Shown here: one piece after another, positions 35,101 through 47,061 of the stretch
Layout: every line of letters begins with the position of its first letter
Numbering within the stretch: the stretch's first letter is position 1
Assembly: GCA_026724425.1 (NCBI GenBank)
Contig: JAIUCV010001261.1
Span: forward strand, 1-64,000
DNA length: 64,000 bases
Origin: Erythrophleum ivorense
Lineage: Eukaryota; Streptophyta; Magnoliopsida; Fabales; Fabaceae
Reading direction: 5' to 3'
The notes under the pieces: model-generated
Database searches by the model: none
What the model saw: only the letters and a program-made list of their open reading frames with translations
Told to the model about the DNA's origin: nothing
Program-made: the position numbers and the translations under genes

Positions 35101-36295
35101 TTTAGCATCTGCTTCCATTAACAACTATACCATTTTTCCCTCCCAAGTGAATTCCATGATCAGGTTCTTAGCATCAAATTTGATGGTGCCCAACTTTCTC
35201 ATCCACTGCATCTCTAGAACCATGTCACAACCAGTAAAGGGGATGAGAATTACGTCAACTTCAAGCTCCAAGCCTTGGGACACCCATCTGAAGCCCTAGC
35301 AAAGGTGAGTCCCTTTTAATTGGTTACCATCAGCTATTGTGACAGCTACAGCATCAATGGGGTGGGCATTGCATTCACTGATTAAGGAAGCATCTAAAAA
35401 ATTATGGGAATTGCCCGTGTCAATCAGAATTTGTATAATCCTTTTTCCACACCTTCCTTTCACTTTCATCACAGGATATGAAGCATTTCCCAGCATAGCA
35501 TTTAAAGAGAGTGTGGGGTTCTCCTGACTTCCTAGTTCTGTCGAGTCCATCCCATCCTTAGTGATACCACCTTTGGATCAATAGTTTCCTCATCATAAAC
35601 TTCCATCAGATATACTTGCATTTTCCTATGTTGGGGACAGTCATGACCCGAAGTATCTTTGTCATGGCAGAAATAACACAAGTTTTTGGCGCTGAGGTCC
35701 TCTAATTCAACAGGAGAGTGTTTCTGTTTGAACTATTCTAACGGTCGCCCCAAGATTCCCTTCTGTTTGCAATCCACCAGATTAGGATTCAGTTCCATTT
35801 TAGTATCCCATCCTTGATTTTTTTCCCTTAACTATTTCGCTTGTGCCCCCTGAATTCATCATGCCGCTGCTTCTTCCCGAGGCCCCCATTCTAGTCATAA
35901 CCCCCTTTTGCAACAACACATAATTCATCTCTACCATCTTAGCCAACCTAGCAAGGACTAAGGTCATAACAACTTAACTCCCATTGATAGTTCAGGTTTA
36001 AGGGCGCCTAGAAAACAGCTTAACTTCTGCTGCTCACTCATTCCACTCTGCAAACCAGATCATCGAATTTAGCTTAAAATTATGGAAGAGATTCAAATTG
36101 TCTTAGTTGCATTAGTTCTTCCATAGGGTCATCATACAATGGCCCAAATCTAACTTTCACAGCCTCCACAAAGACAGCCCACGAGATCTTCCCATTCCTA
36201 CTTTTTTCAAAGTGTTGATACCATTTATGCGAGGCCTCATCTAGAGCAAGGCTAGCTAACACGACTTTACTCCCCTCAGGAGTTCCATCCAACAA
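32164..36295 (-). pseudogene. gag-pol of the chromovirus, multiply broken
   Basis: Minus-strand pieces in order: Gag (36295-36080, ending EELMQLRQFES), a CCHC-like knuckle near 35690-35640 (CYFCHDKDTSGHDC), protease (35550-35296, ILIDTGNSHNFLD where DTGS is usual), RT fingers and palm (34807-34439, LVKKKDGSWRMSIDYLSLNK), RT catalytic site to RNase H (34442-33801, FFDDILICS, then VETDASNFSIGVIL), integrase core (33054-32824, NRDPIFTSQFW, then QSDGQSEVLN), and a chromodomain (32364-32164, ILDRRMVQR...VLVKWKGELLAEATWE). A frameshift near 34440 splits the RT, and the integrase N-terminal half is broken by stops. It is non-functional. Confidence 0.88.
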
Positions 36296-36612
36296 GAAGA
36301 AACATTCACATTTGGAAATCCATCCAAAGACATCGTTGCTAGTAAATTTAGGAAAATCTACCTTGATGAAGCGGGTGGGAATCTAATAATTTCCTATTGT
36401 TGAACGAGAATCGCTCGAAGCAGTTTGATTGTCTTCTCTAGTGTGTTGTCCAACCAAATTAGCTAACTGGAAGGAAATTCCTCGCATCATTTCCTGCATC
36501 CCACCACCTGCATTTCCAACTCCCTAATTTTCTAGTTGGATTCTATATGTAAATGATCCTCCATATCACATAAGCTACTTTAAGCCCACGTCCCTTCTGC
36601 CATTAGATCGTA

Positions 36613-36624
36613 GCTCTGATACCA
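36613..36624 (-). other. Primer-binding site of the chromovirus
   Basis: The plus strand reads GCTCTGATACCA, an exact reverse complement of the initiator-Met site TGGTATCAGAGC. It lies 3 nt from the LTR at 36628. Confidence 0.93.
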
Positions 36625-36627
36625 AAC

Positions 36628-37021
36628 TGATAACACTCCAAAAATTTGGGAGAAAATTAACGGGAAGTAACGAAATAGAAAAGATAGGGGAGGAGGAGAG
36701 AGATAAAAAGAGAAGAGAAGGAGAATCGAGAGAGATTGAGAAGAGAACAGAATCACGAAATGCCTACCTCCTTCCTTCGCTCCGCTTCGTAATTTATTCA
36801 AATAATTGGGCGTTGATGGCCGTTACAAAGAAATTACAAAATTATCCCTACTATTTGTTGTAAAAGTCCTAAATACTCCAAAAATCAAGCAAGTGTGCAA
36901 GCTCCACTTCGTAATTTATTCAAATAATTGAGCGCTACTAGATGTTACAAGGAAATTATAAAATTATCCCTACTACAAAATTATCCATACTATTTGTTGT
37001 AAAAATCCTAAATACTCCAGA
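36628..37021 (-). repeat. 5' LTR of the chromovirus with a partial internal duplication
   Basis: Bases 36628-36873 match the 3' LTR. Then a second copy of its CCTACTTCGTAATTTATTC... to ...CCTAAATACTCCA portion follows (about 36900-37019), making this LTR longer than its partner. The right boundary is unclear; a GCGTGCGCGTGTGTGTG run follows at 37038. Confidence 0.65.
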
Positions 37022-37573
37022 TATCAAGTGAGCGAGCGTGCGCGTGTGTGTGTTATATAAAAATCCTGTCTTTGGCAAGAGAAAATATATTCATTTGATG
37101 GTGTAAGGCCACTACAATACGACCCCAACAGGGGTTCAAAAAAACATGTTAATTTATTCATTACAATTTGTTTCCAAGAATGCAAAATATAATGCTAACA
37201 TAATTCCATGTGGCCTGTGCGTGAAAGAGCAAACTACAATATGAATGTTTCACTTAAAAGAACCAGGAGTAAATTCCGCAATCATTAGTTGGAAAACATA
37301 CCTAAATACTAAAAAATGTAATAGAATACAACACATCTCAAGAAAAATGAATTAAAAAAAAAAAGAGATAATTAGGTCAGCCTTCTATGTCTCAAAGCCT
37401 TGGCATATTCTTTTTGTTGATTTTTTCTTTTTTAATTTAATATGCTTGTCTGAATCAGATAGGAATGTCATATCCCCGCCCACGCATAAGCATTGACACA
37501 GTTGAACCCTGAAGAGAAGGGTATTAAACTATAAAAAGCTAATCTCTACTTAGCAGCATAACTAAGCATAATG

Positions 37574-38279
37574 TTAGCGAGCATCTTCCCTATAGCATGC
37601 TTCTGGCAACCTGAAGCTTAAACAAAACATCGCCTGCATAATTAAGAAAAAGAAAGCAGTTAGTGGATAACTATACATGTTCTATGTATCAAGGAATTAT
37701 AGAAGTCAGTACCTTGTTTGGAGCCACATCCCTAACCCTATGAAATCTTGAGTCTTGTATCTGAGCATTTAGAGCAGACTCTGCTTCCTGCAAAAGAGTT
37801 CAACTAACAGTCCGAGCAGATAAAAGGTACTTCAATTACTCAGAAACAAAATAGAGAAAGGTATTTCCTTAAAGGCTACCAGAACTACAAACTATGCTAC
37901 ACTAGAATACTAGTCTAACAGGCAATAGGCAATTGTGATACAATCAGTGTCCACATCCCAACTATCTAACAGAAACAAAATGCCTAAAGCCATCTTAACA
38001 GGCAGAAGATCTTAAAAACCATAACATAGTGAGGTGACTATTATTTTTTCTTCTTATTCTTTATTTTTTTTAATTATAAATTTTCTTTTGAGAGGGAGAG
38101 CAAGCAACACCACAAGCAAAATGAACTCACAGCTATTATAGATTCAGGAGTTTCAGTTGCCCGAATGAAGCAATAGCAATGGATCCATGGTAGATGTCCT
38201 CTCCAATATTTCCTCTGGATTAATCCCCTGAATGCATCTGGCAGCATACATCTGATATCAGATATTTGTCTAAAAATCC

Positions 38280-38315
<36 letters not shown>

Positions 38316-41300
38316 GCTAGTAAAAGATGGATGTAATCATCCAGAATACAGCACACAGAAAAAGGCCAAGAAAGAAGAACATGGACAAAGATCGGTCTAG
38401 ACTATGAGAGCTAGCTTTTACAAGGAGGTTAGACCTCATCCAGATCGCCAAGGATCTATCCATCACAAAGATAAATCACAAGGATACAAAACTCTCATTA
38501 AGGGTGAATATAAAAAACTATAAAAGTTGCATCAAATTCTAAAGCACCTCAAATTAGTAGAGTCACCCAACATCAAACTAAAGGTGAGCTCCTATTAGAT
38601 GAGTAAAATAAAAGTGATGTAAATGCCTCTTGAATAAACCTTTCAATTCGATTTTGTTGATGAAATTTTCTGATTTAGGAATTAAGGTTCAATTTAGGGA
38701 TTTGAATAAAGCTTTTGGGGCTTAGGGTTTCTTTTAGCATTTTGGGCCTAGAGTCATGTTTCTGCCCATAAATAGGCAGTTAATCAGTTATAGTCCTTAC
38801 CTTTCTGTTATTGATCTTGACAAGTCAAATATTGGAGTCATTTAAGAGTGTTCTTCTTTTTTTTTTTTCTCTTTAGGTTCTGCACCAAAAGGTCTCACCC
38901 ATGGCGTAAAAATGCCTTAATGGGTTATTGAAAAAAAAAAAAGTCACATCAGATGGCATCCCTACCTAGAAACTGAATAGCAGATGCAGGTAGATTCATT
39001 ATTACATGGTCAATATGTTCCCACGTTTTGGTATTAGAGATCTCAGAGCCTCTCATTCTCTTGTTTGTGCTTCCTTTTCTACCACCATCTTCAGGGATAC
39101 ATGTGACATAGGCATTTCTGTTTTCTGCCACAATGAAAATAATTGTAAGTTTTACTCTCAAGTTTCAATCATACAGAATATGAGTATCAATACTTTAATC
39201 TTGTTTCCAGAAGAAGGGAGACTGTTATATAATAAGGTTTTATATGTCTGTTAAGTTTGGAACTGAAGATCGTAGAAATATATGATGCACAATAAGATGA
39301 AGTAATTGCTGCATCTAGCAGCAGCCTGATGTTTTACTATAGTCGCCAGAATACCTTCTTGAAAACTATCAGTAGTTCTTTTAGCAGCAGTTACAGATGT
39401 AGCAACATGCCTTGTTGAACCTTGAACATCCTCCACATCGGTGTTAACGCTATCTCTGACGTCATTTGTATCACCTACAATGGAAATATTAGGATCAGTT
39501 AACATGTTCTTATTTATTTCACACTTACTGATACTTACAGTTATTGACTACAAAGACATTACCAGCTAACCCTCCATTTCCTGAATTTGATTCAGCATTG
39601 TCATGTATCTTGCACGTTTCACAAGTCTTCAGCATGGGGACATTAGATTCTAATTTAATCTCAGACTCTGGCACTTCCATCAACTGGGAGATGAATTTTC
39701 TTGCATCCATATTGTATGCACAAATGCGATCATCAACCTTATTGATTTTTGCATTAATCTTCAAATAGTAAATGCTATCTGGATTTAAGTCATTTGCATA
39801 AACTATGCATCCTTTCTGTGCTGCAGGAATAGCAAAAGGACCAATTCCAGCAAACATGTCACAAATAGTCTCCCCAGCTTGGAACTGAGAAACCAACCTT
39901 TTGTGTTCATGTTCCAATCTGGAATTCCAATAAACCAAACTGTAATCTAGCCTGAAAGTGGCCCCATATTGCTTCACTTCTGTAATCATATCATATTCTC
40001 CTGCTAAAATTTCAAACTTGGGCACACGAAATTCATTTGTAATGGTTCCAACTTTATTAACAACAGTTTTGATTCTTGGATAATTTTTCTGCACAAATTC
40101 TTAATACACAAACATTAGTAGAAGGAATGAATATAATAAAATAACTGTATGATAATAACAACAACAATAATAACAACAACAAGCCTTTTCCCATTAAGTG
40201 GGGTTGGCTATATAGATCAAATGACACTATAAATATATATCGTAAATCATATTTTTAGACAAACTATTTAAGTCTAAATCTTTTTTAATAGTTTTGCCTA
40301 TAGTTTTTTTTTTGTCTCTCTCTACCCTATTAAACTACTCTCTATCTGATTTACTTTTTTTATTGGGACTTCTATGCGTCCTCTCCACACATACCCAAAC
40401 TATTTAAGGCGCGATTCTACAATTTTTTTCACAATAGGTGCGACTTCAACTTTCTCTCTAATACACTCATTTTTAATTCTATATTATCAGGTGTGTCCAC
40501 TCATTCAACACAATATTCTCATCTTTGCAACATTGAGTTTATTCTCTTATTAACTTTTTATTACCCAACACTCAGAAAGTAACTATACGATAGATGTTAT
40601 AAATATTGAGTTTGTTTATTTTTGCATCAGCATCAATGTAAACATCAATATATACAACTCAGAGCTTTTAGATAATTCCTTGACTCTTAAGTACTAGTGA
40701 AAATTTAGTCCAGTGAGGACCCTAGAAATTTTACATAAAGACACTTATATAAGCTCTGTTCAAACAGGTCATCCATTTTGCTTTAAGCAAACAAACCAAC
40801 ATGCAGAGATCTGAAGACCAATACATCATTACTAAAATCAGTCATGATCAATAGATACATGATTTTAACACCTAATTTAACCAAAGAATAGCTTCTCACA
40901 GAGTAAGACAGGTCTAGAAATAAAACAAGCATACAAAAACAGGGATTTAAAAGCTGAAAGTTTCAACATTGCTGCAATCATTATATTTATATACCCAAAA
41001 AAAGGAGTAATACTGATTATTCAAAAAACATTTGAAAGAGAGATAATCTTCTTAAAAGACACATCTCATCTCCATATGTAACAACTGAGCGTGATTTGTG
41101 CATCCCATAGCATTAAGTACCCAAATAAGCAGAAAAACAAGTTACAGCTAAAGCCAGAAATAGTCTAACATACATCATATATAACCTTTGCAATAACATC
41201 CTTGTATGGGAGTAATTCATCATGTAAGTTTAAGTGAGCGATGTGACCTGCATAAGTAGCACAAATGTTAGTTTACCATCAGTGACTGACCAAAGAGACC

Positions 41301-44300
41301 TTACTGTTAACGGTTGATAAGCTCACACCACCCTCCAAAGAAGAAAAAAATCGATGAATTAATAAAGCATGTGCACTAGGTTCACTGCAAAAACACATGT
41401 ACAAAGATTTAAAAAAAACAAAACAAAACAAAACAAAAAAGTCTATTAATATAGTAGAAGAGTAGAACCCAGACCGGTTAAAATATTAATGGTAAGATAT
41501 GTCAAAATGAACTGAATACTTAACTATTGTTTCAAATGATGAAGGCACCTCCACTCCCGGAGGCAGTAACTGCTTCAGCACATGATCTACAAATACAGCA
41601 ATTAATCAGACAATTTTAAACATTAGCAAAAGGAGAGTAAGCATATTGTATGAAACATATGAATCATTACAAATATTAAAATCAGGCAATTTAGCCAATA
41701 GTCCAGGGATAAGATCTGACAATTGTGACACAGGAAAAGATGCCGCAGCTTGACACAAAAGTCACAAATGTAAAATGCTTACTGGAGTTGTTACACTATA
41801 ACTAAATTGTTGTATATATTTATTCAAATATTTTTAAGTTTCATCCTCTATTGTTTTTTAGTTGTAATTTTTCCTTAAAATTTCAAAGTGAATGCAAACA
41901 AAATAATATAAAGAGTGAACTGCAAACAAATTTTACCATGCTAGACAAGGGCTTACAAAATTGAAATTACAGTTGTTGCTCAACAGTGCAAAGGAAAACC
42001 CAAAATTTTGCCAAAAGCATGTGTTAAAGAAGATACTGCAAAGCAAATATTCATAAGAGTTATCATCTGCCCATAGACTTCCAGACATTATAAACTACAG
42101 CACAAATTTATTTATCATCAATCAATTAAAAAAAATCTCGAGTCTCAAGAAATTAAAAAAAAAAACCCACTTCATCAAACAAAATAGTTGGCAAGGGAAT
42201 CACATAGATCTAAAGGTGCTTACTCTTCCTATTTTTTGGGCCAAAAAAAAAAAGGAAGGGAAGTTGTTAAAATTTAGCATCTGCAATATGCTTTGGGAGA
42301 ATAGCGCACTCACCTGCAGTCCAGTATGAATACCCTAGTGTCAATGAATAGGGCAAAACTTCAATCTCACACAAGCCCTTTAGCTCATCAAGCTTTTGCT
42401 CTGGAATACCAGATAAATCTGCCCCATATCCGCAATTAAGTCAGATGAAAATGTTTAATGAAAGTATAAATATGATATAAGAATCACAAAACAAAAGTAC
42501 AGGCAAGCATTCTCAAGAACAAGAAATTAAGGCCTACTCAGAAAACTTCATCCAAGATTCTCAAGTAAATGTGGGAAAAAGAAACAGAAATCTTAGGAGA
42601 TGTTAGTGATAATACTTGAATACATTCAATAGAACAAAATTTTGGTTTCAGAGCATTTGTATGTGTAACACTTAATCAGTGTTGTCAATGGAGTATGGCG
42701 ACAAGGCTAAAAACCACCATGCCACCATGGCAGATGGCATGGCAGCCTTTAAAAAAATTTTATATAAACATAATTAATGAAAATAGGAAAAAAGAATTAA
42801 TAAAATAGCCATACAAAGAATATCTTCCATGCAAATAATGTCATCATTTAACAAAATAAATTACCAACATACATCATATACCCTTGACCTTGGGAGGCCA
42901 ACAGTTATTTGACAGAAAACATTCTGTCCTACATTTAATTTCTACATTACACCATGGCATCACCATGTAAAGGCCGCCACACCATGGAAATGCCATTACA
43001 TTTTCTTCAAATTCTGCCATGCCATCGAGGAATAGCGGTCATGGCAGATGCCATTGACAACATTGCACTAAATAACAACAAAAACATTTCCTTGTGAAAA
43101 TCACTTCAAGCATTAGCATGATATTAAAAACTATAATGAGATTTTAGTAGTAATAGTGTCAGATATGCATACAATAAAGCCTAAAACTGCAGACAACAAC
43201 AATAACAACAACAACAACAAAGCCTTTTCCCACTAAGTGGGGTCGGCTACATGGATTAATCGACGCCATAAGTACCTATCGTAAATCATATTTTTAGACA
43301 AACCATTTAAATCTAAATCTCTCTTAATAATTTCTCTTATAGTTTGTCTTGGTCTTCCTCTACCTTTAATTATTGGACTATTCTCCATCTCATCTACTCT
43401 CCTAATTGGGGCTTCTATAGGTCTTCTCCCAACATGACCAAACCATCTAAGTCTTGATTCTACAATCTTTTCCACAATAGAGGCAACTTCTACTTTCTCT
43501 CTAATGTATTCATTTCTAATCCGATCTTGTCTAGTGTGTCCACTCATCCAACGCAACATTTTCATCTCTGCAACATTGAACTTATTCTCTTGTTGACTTT
43601 TTATTGCCCAACACTCAATTCCATACAACATTGCAGGTCTTATAACTATACGATAGAATTTACCCTTAAGTTTGAATGGTACTATTCTATCACAAATAAC
43701 ACCCGAAGCACTCCTCCACTTCATCCACCCCGCTTGAATCCTATGTTTTACGTCTTCTTCTATTTCCCCATTATGTTGTATAATGAATTCAAGATATTTA
43801 AATCGTGTGACTTGTAGTATAATATGTTCTCCAATTTTCACTTCTACGCTAGAAGTGATGTGTCTCTTACTAAACTTACACTCCATATACTCGGTTTTAT
43901 TTCTACTTAAACGAAATCCATGAGTTTCCAAAGCTAATCTCCACCTCTCTAACTTCTCATTAATTTTCACTCTCAATTCCCCAACTAAGACAATATCGTC
44001 TGCAAATAGCATACACCGTGGTACCGACTCTTGGATATGTTCAATAAGCACATCCAATACTAAAGTAAATAGATAAGGACTCAGAGTTGACCCTTGATAT
44101 AAACCAATAGTTATCGAAAAATCTTTTGTACATCTACCTTTTGTTACTACACTAGTTGTAGCCTTACTATATATATCTTGTATTGTTCGAATATAAGCTA
44201 TACGAACTCCTTTTTTCTTCAAAGCCTTCCATAGAACCTTTCTTGGTACTCTATCATACGCTTTTTCCAAATCGATAAACACTATGTGCAAATCTCTTTG

Positions 44301-47061
44301 ATTCTCTCGATATCGCTCCATTAATCTCCGCAACAAATATATTGCTTCCATAGTTGACCTTCCCGGCATAAAACCAAATTGATTCTCCGTAACTTGGATC
44401 TCTTTCCTTAATCGTTGCCCAATTACTCTTTCCCATAATTTCATTGTGTGGCTCATGAGCTTATTCCTTTATAATTTGCATAATTTTGAATGTCTCTCTT
44501 ATTCTTATAAATAGGAATTAAAGAACTTCTCCTCCACTCATCTGACATTCTCTTAAATCTCATAATTTCATTAAATAACTTTGTGAGCCAACTTATACCT
44601 TTCCCTCCTAAACCTTTCCATACCTCAATAGGTATATTATCCGGTCCAACTGCTCTGCCACTCTCCATTCTCTTTAATGCTTCTTTTACTTCTGCCTCAC
44701 AAATCCTACGATAAAAAGTATAATTTTGATGATCTTCTCTAGTGTCTAACCTATCCGATTGCAATGCAATCTCATGGCCTTCATTAAAAAATCCATGAAA
44801 ATAATTCTTCCACCGTTCTCTGATATCTTGTTCCGTGACCAAGACTTTACCTTCTTCATCTTTAATACATTTTACTTGCTCAACGTCTCTTGTCTTTCTT
44901 TCTCTACTTTTAGCTAACTTGTAAATATTTCTTTCCTCAACTTTAGTACTTAAAGATTGGTATAACTCATCGAATGCCCCCAATCTCGCTTCGCTCACTG
45001 CCTTCTTAGTCTCTTTTTTAGCTACTTTATATTTCTCCCAATTTTCATTACTCCTACATAATGACCACACTTTATAACACTCCCTCTTAACTTTAATTTT
45101 ATCTTGCACGCTTGTATCTCACCACCAAGATTCTTTATCTCTAAGTCTAAAACCTTTTGATTCACCTAATATTTCCTTTGCCACTTTCCTAATCTCTTTA
45201 GTCATTTCATTCCACATATCGTTAGCACTTCCTTGTATTTCCCAAGGTCCTTCCTCCACAATCCGTTTCTGCACATTCTTTTCTTTATCTCCCTTTAGTT
45301 GTTACCACTTAGTTCTTAACACCCTATTTTGGACTTTGTTTTTTACTCCCCTCCTAACTTGTACATCCATAACCAGAACTCTATGTTGAGCAGTTAAACT
45401 CTCTCCAGGTATAACTTTGCAATCCATGCAAAGTTTTTTATCCGATTTTCTTATAAGAAAGAAATCGATTTGAGAACATACCCTTTCACTTTTTTTCGTG
45501 ATAAGATGTTCCTCACGCTTTCTAAAACAAGTGTTAGCTAATATAAGATCGAACATCAATGAAAAGTCTAGAATAGTTTTACCCTCTGCATTTGCTTCCC
45601 CTATGCCATATCCTCCATAAACACCCTCGTAACCTGAAGATACACTTCCCACATGACCATTTAGATCTCCTTCTAAAAGAATCTTTTCTCCTAATGGTAT
45701 TTCCTGAACTAAACATTCTAAATTCTCCCAGAACTTTACTTTGTGATATTCTTCTTATCCTACTTGTGGTGCATAGGCACTAATGACATTAAAAATTTCC
45801 TTTTCCACTACTAACTTTAATGCAATGATTCTATCTCCTAACCTTTTTACATCCACTATAGCATTTTTCTAAAACTTATCTACAATTATACCTACTCCAT
45901 TTTTAGATTTAGCCTTCTCAGTATACCAAAATTTAAAACCCGAAGTGTCTAATTCTTTCGCTTTTTCTCCTACCCATTTAGTTTCTTATAAACATATAAT
46001 ATTAATTTTCCTCCTAATCATGGTATCTACTATTTCCATTGACTTACCCATAAGTGTACTTATATTCTAAGTCCTAAAACGAATCCTACTCTCATGAACT
46101 AACTTCTTTATCCACATTCGTTCACGAAAATGTGAAAGACCTGACTTATTTTTCACTACACTCAGACAACAATGTAGCGGCTTTTGCTCACTTGTCGCTG
46201 TACTCGAGCTATACAGCACGTTACTTCCGGGCAACGTCCTAGCATTATGTTTAATATATCGATTGTCCATGTCATAAAGATTTGACAAAATTTTACGTTG
46301 GCTGTCGATTGCCTAACACAACCCTCCTCTTTTTTCCAAGCTTGGGACCGGCTATGAAAAATAATTTGCATCAAAACTCGTCATAGACAGAGTTAAAGCC
46401 TAAAACTGCAGAATACTTTCAAAATTACATCCTATCAACTATAGTCAATCCATGAAAATGGATTATAAAAAGACCAGGAGACCACACAGCTAACACAAAA
46501 AGACCAGGTAAGTTAATGTTTTAATGCTCAAATAGATTTCATACCAAATGTTTCTCGCAACTGGTAGATTATTACGCTAGACTAACTGGCAAACGTAAAT
46601 GCAAGATGAAGAGTGACAAAAGCATTATATAGATAAACTAGACAGTGGATAAAATAATTTCTCTTATTCTTCATACTTCAATGTAATTAGTGAATATATA
46701 AGAAAATGATATATTAAGGATTATCTCAAAGGGTACCGTATGCGTTCAGAAATTCATACCTTGATTCTGAACATTCTCAGATAATACAAGGTAACGATTT
46801 TTCTCACATGTTGGATCCTCTCTGATAGGTTTAACTCGGGGCTTGTCAAGCAAGTAACTGCACAATAACCAAGCTTGAATCAGAAATAGCAGAACAGATA
46901 AAAACGCGCTCTTACTCACATACTCGAATAGAGAGAACACACAACCATAAACGGAGAATTGAGTACCCATTGAGTATTCGAGTGGCAACCTTGCATAGTT
47001 GGCAAGGTATTCGAAGCGCCCACAATTTCAAATGGACGTTAAACTTGCTCTCGTCCAACAT
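37574..47061 (-). CDS. TRM5: tRNA (guanine(37)-N1)-methyltransferase, TRM5 family
   Basis: Eleven exons join in one frame to 501 residues: 47061-46967, 46857-46760, 42418-42314, 41586-41524, 41247-41174, 40088-39539, 39474-39355, 39124-38966, 38237-38131, 37787-37713, 37633-37574. TRM5 methylates N1 of G37 next to the tRNA anticodon using S-adenosylmethionine, preventing +1 frameshifts. Visible: the N-terminal domain (MLDESKFNVHLKLWALRIP), LGYSYWTADHVL, GHIAHLNLHDELLPYKDVIA, the SAM-binding loop CDMFAGIGPFAIPAA (about residue 223) and the conserved NLP motif in VIMNLPASA (about 412). The length fits plant TRM5. All introns have GT donors and AG acceptors except intron 4, where frame requires AG|TTAAGT (T at 41523 where G is expected). 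Introns 2 and 5 carry LINEs. Apart from this donor the gene looks intact. Confidence 0.93.
38281..38316. repeat. TA-then-GA microsatellite in TRM5 intron 8
   Basis: A TA repeat runs directly into a GA repeat between exon 9 (ending upstream at 38237) and exon 8 of TRM5. It is 40-80 bases from the exon-9 acceptor. Confidence 0.9.
40154..40593 (-). mobile_element. 5'-truncated RTE-type LINE fragment in TRM5 intron 5
   Basis: It is colinear with the 3' end of the LINE at 43194-46393: a TTG/TTA-type tail, then the CCTTTTCCCA(T/C)TAAGTGGGGT(T/C)GGCTA signature, then the RT C-terminal region up to ACTATACGATAG. It is more diverged than the other two copies, with an extra deletion around AACTCAGAAAGT. 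Its orientation is the same as TRM5. Confidence 0.85.
42677..43065. mobile_element. hAT-like MITE in TRM5 intron 2
   Basis: A 389-bp element has inverted ends CAGTGTTGTCAATGG and CCATTGACAACATTG. It is flanked by the 8-bp near-duplication CACTTAAT / CACTAAAT. CA(G/A)TG ends with an 8-bp duplication are typical of hAT elements. The interior carries repeated CCATGGCAT words and no coding capacity. Confidence 0.8.
43194..46393 (-). mobile_element. RTE-type LINE in TRM5 intron 2, sense to the gene
   Basis: A 3.2-kb non-LTR retrotransposon flanked by a 19-bp target duplication (TAAAGCCTAAAACTGCAGA at 43175-43193 and 46394-46412). It ends in a TTG-type microsatellite tail, a hallmark of RTE elements. 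Translated pieces on the minus strand are an endonuclease C-terminal part (45652-45302, CSQIDFFLIRKSD, then AQHRVLVMDV), a linker (45109-44453) and the RT (44456-43233, QNQFGFMPGRST-like start, IDLEKAYDRVP, MLFADDIVLVGE, and a TRQDRIRNEYIREKVEV tail). A 1-nt deletion near 44467 shifts the frame between linker and RT, and stops break the endonuclease. It is probably dead. Confidence 0.93.

Larger units (their letters stand above)
31834..37021 (-). mobile_element. Decayed chromovirus (Ty3/gypsy with chromodomain)
   Basis: A minus-strand element of about 5.2 kb. The LTRs are 31834-32121 (3') and a block starting at 36628 (5'), which share the AGAGAGATA...AATCGAG...CACGAAATGCCT order. An exact primer-binding site lies at 36624-36613. 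On the minus strand the purine tract CTGGGGGGA immediately precedes the 3' LTR. Gag, protease, RT, RNase H, integrase and a chromodomain follow in order, with many stops and frameshifts. The short LTRs and the integrase-then-chromodomain order resemble the Reina type, but the clade is uncertain. Confidence 0.85.

Noticed and set aside
43527..43817. Plus-strand frames opposite the LINE, and plus-strand frames opposite the glucanase and DENND6-like exons
   Set aside because: They are shadows of the minus-strand RT, glucanase and UDENN coding sequences.
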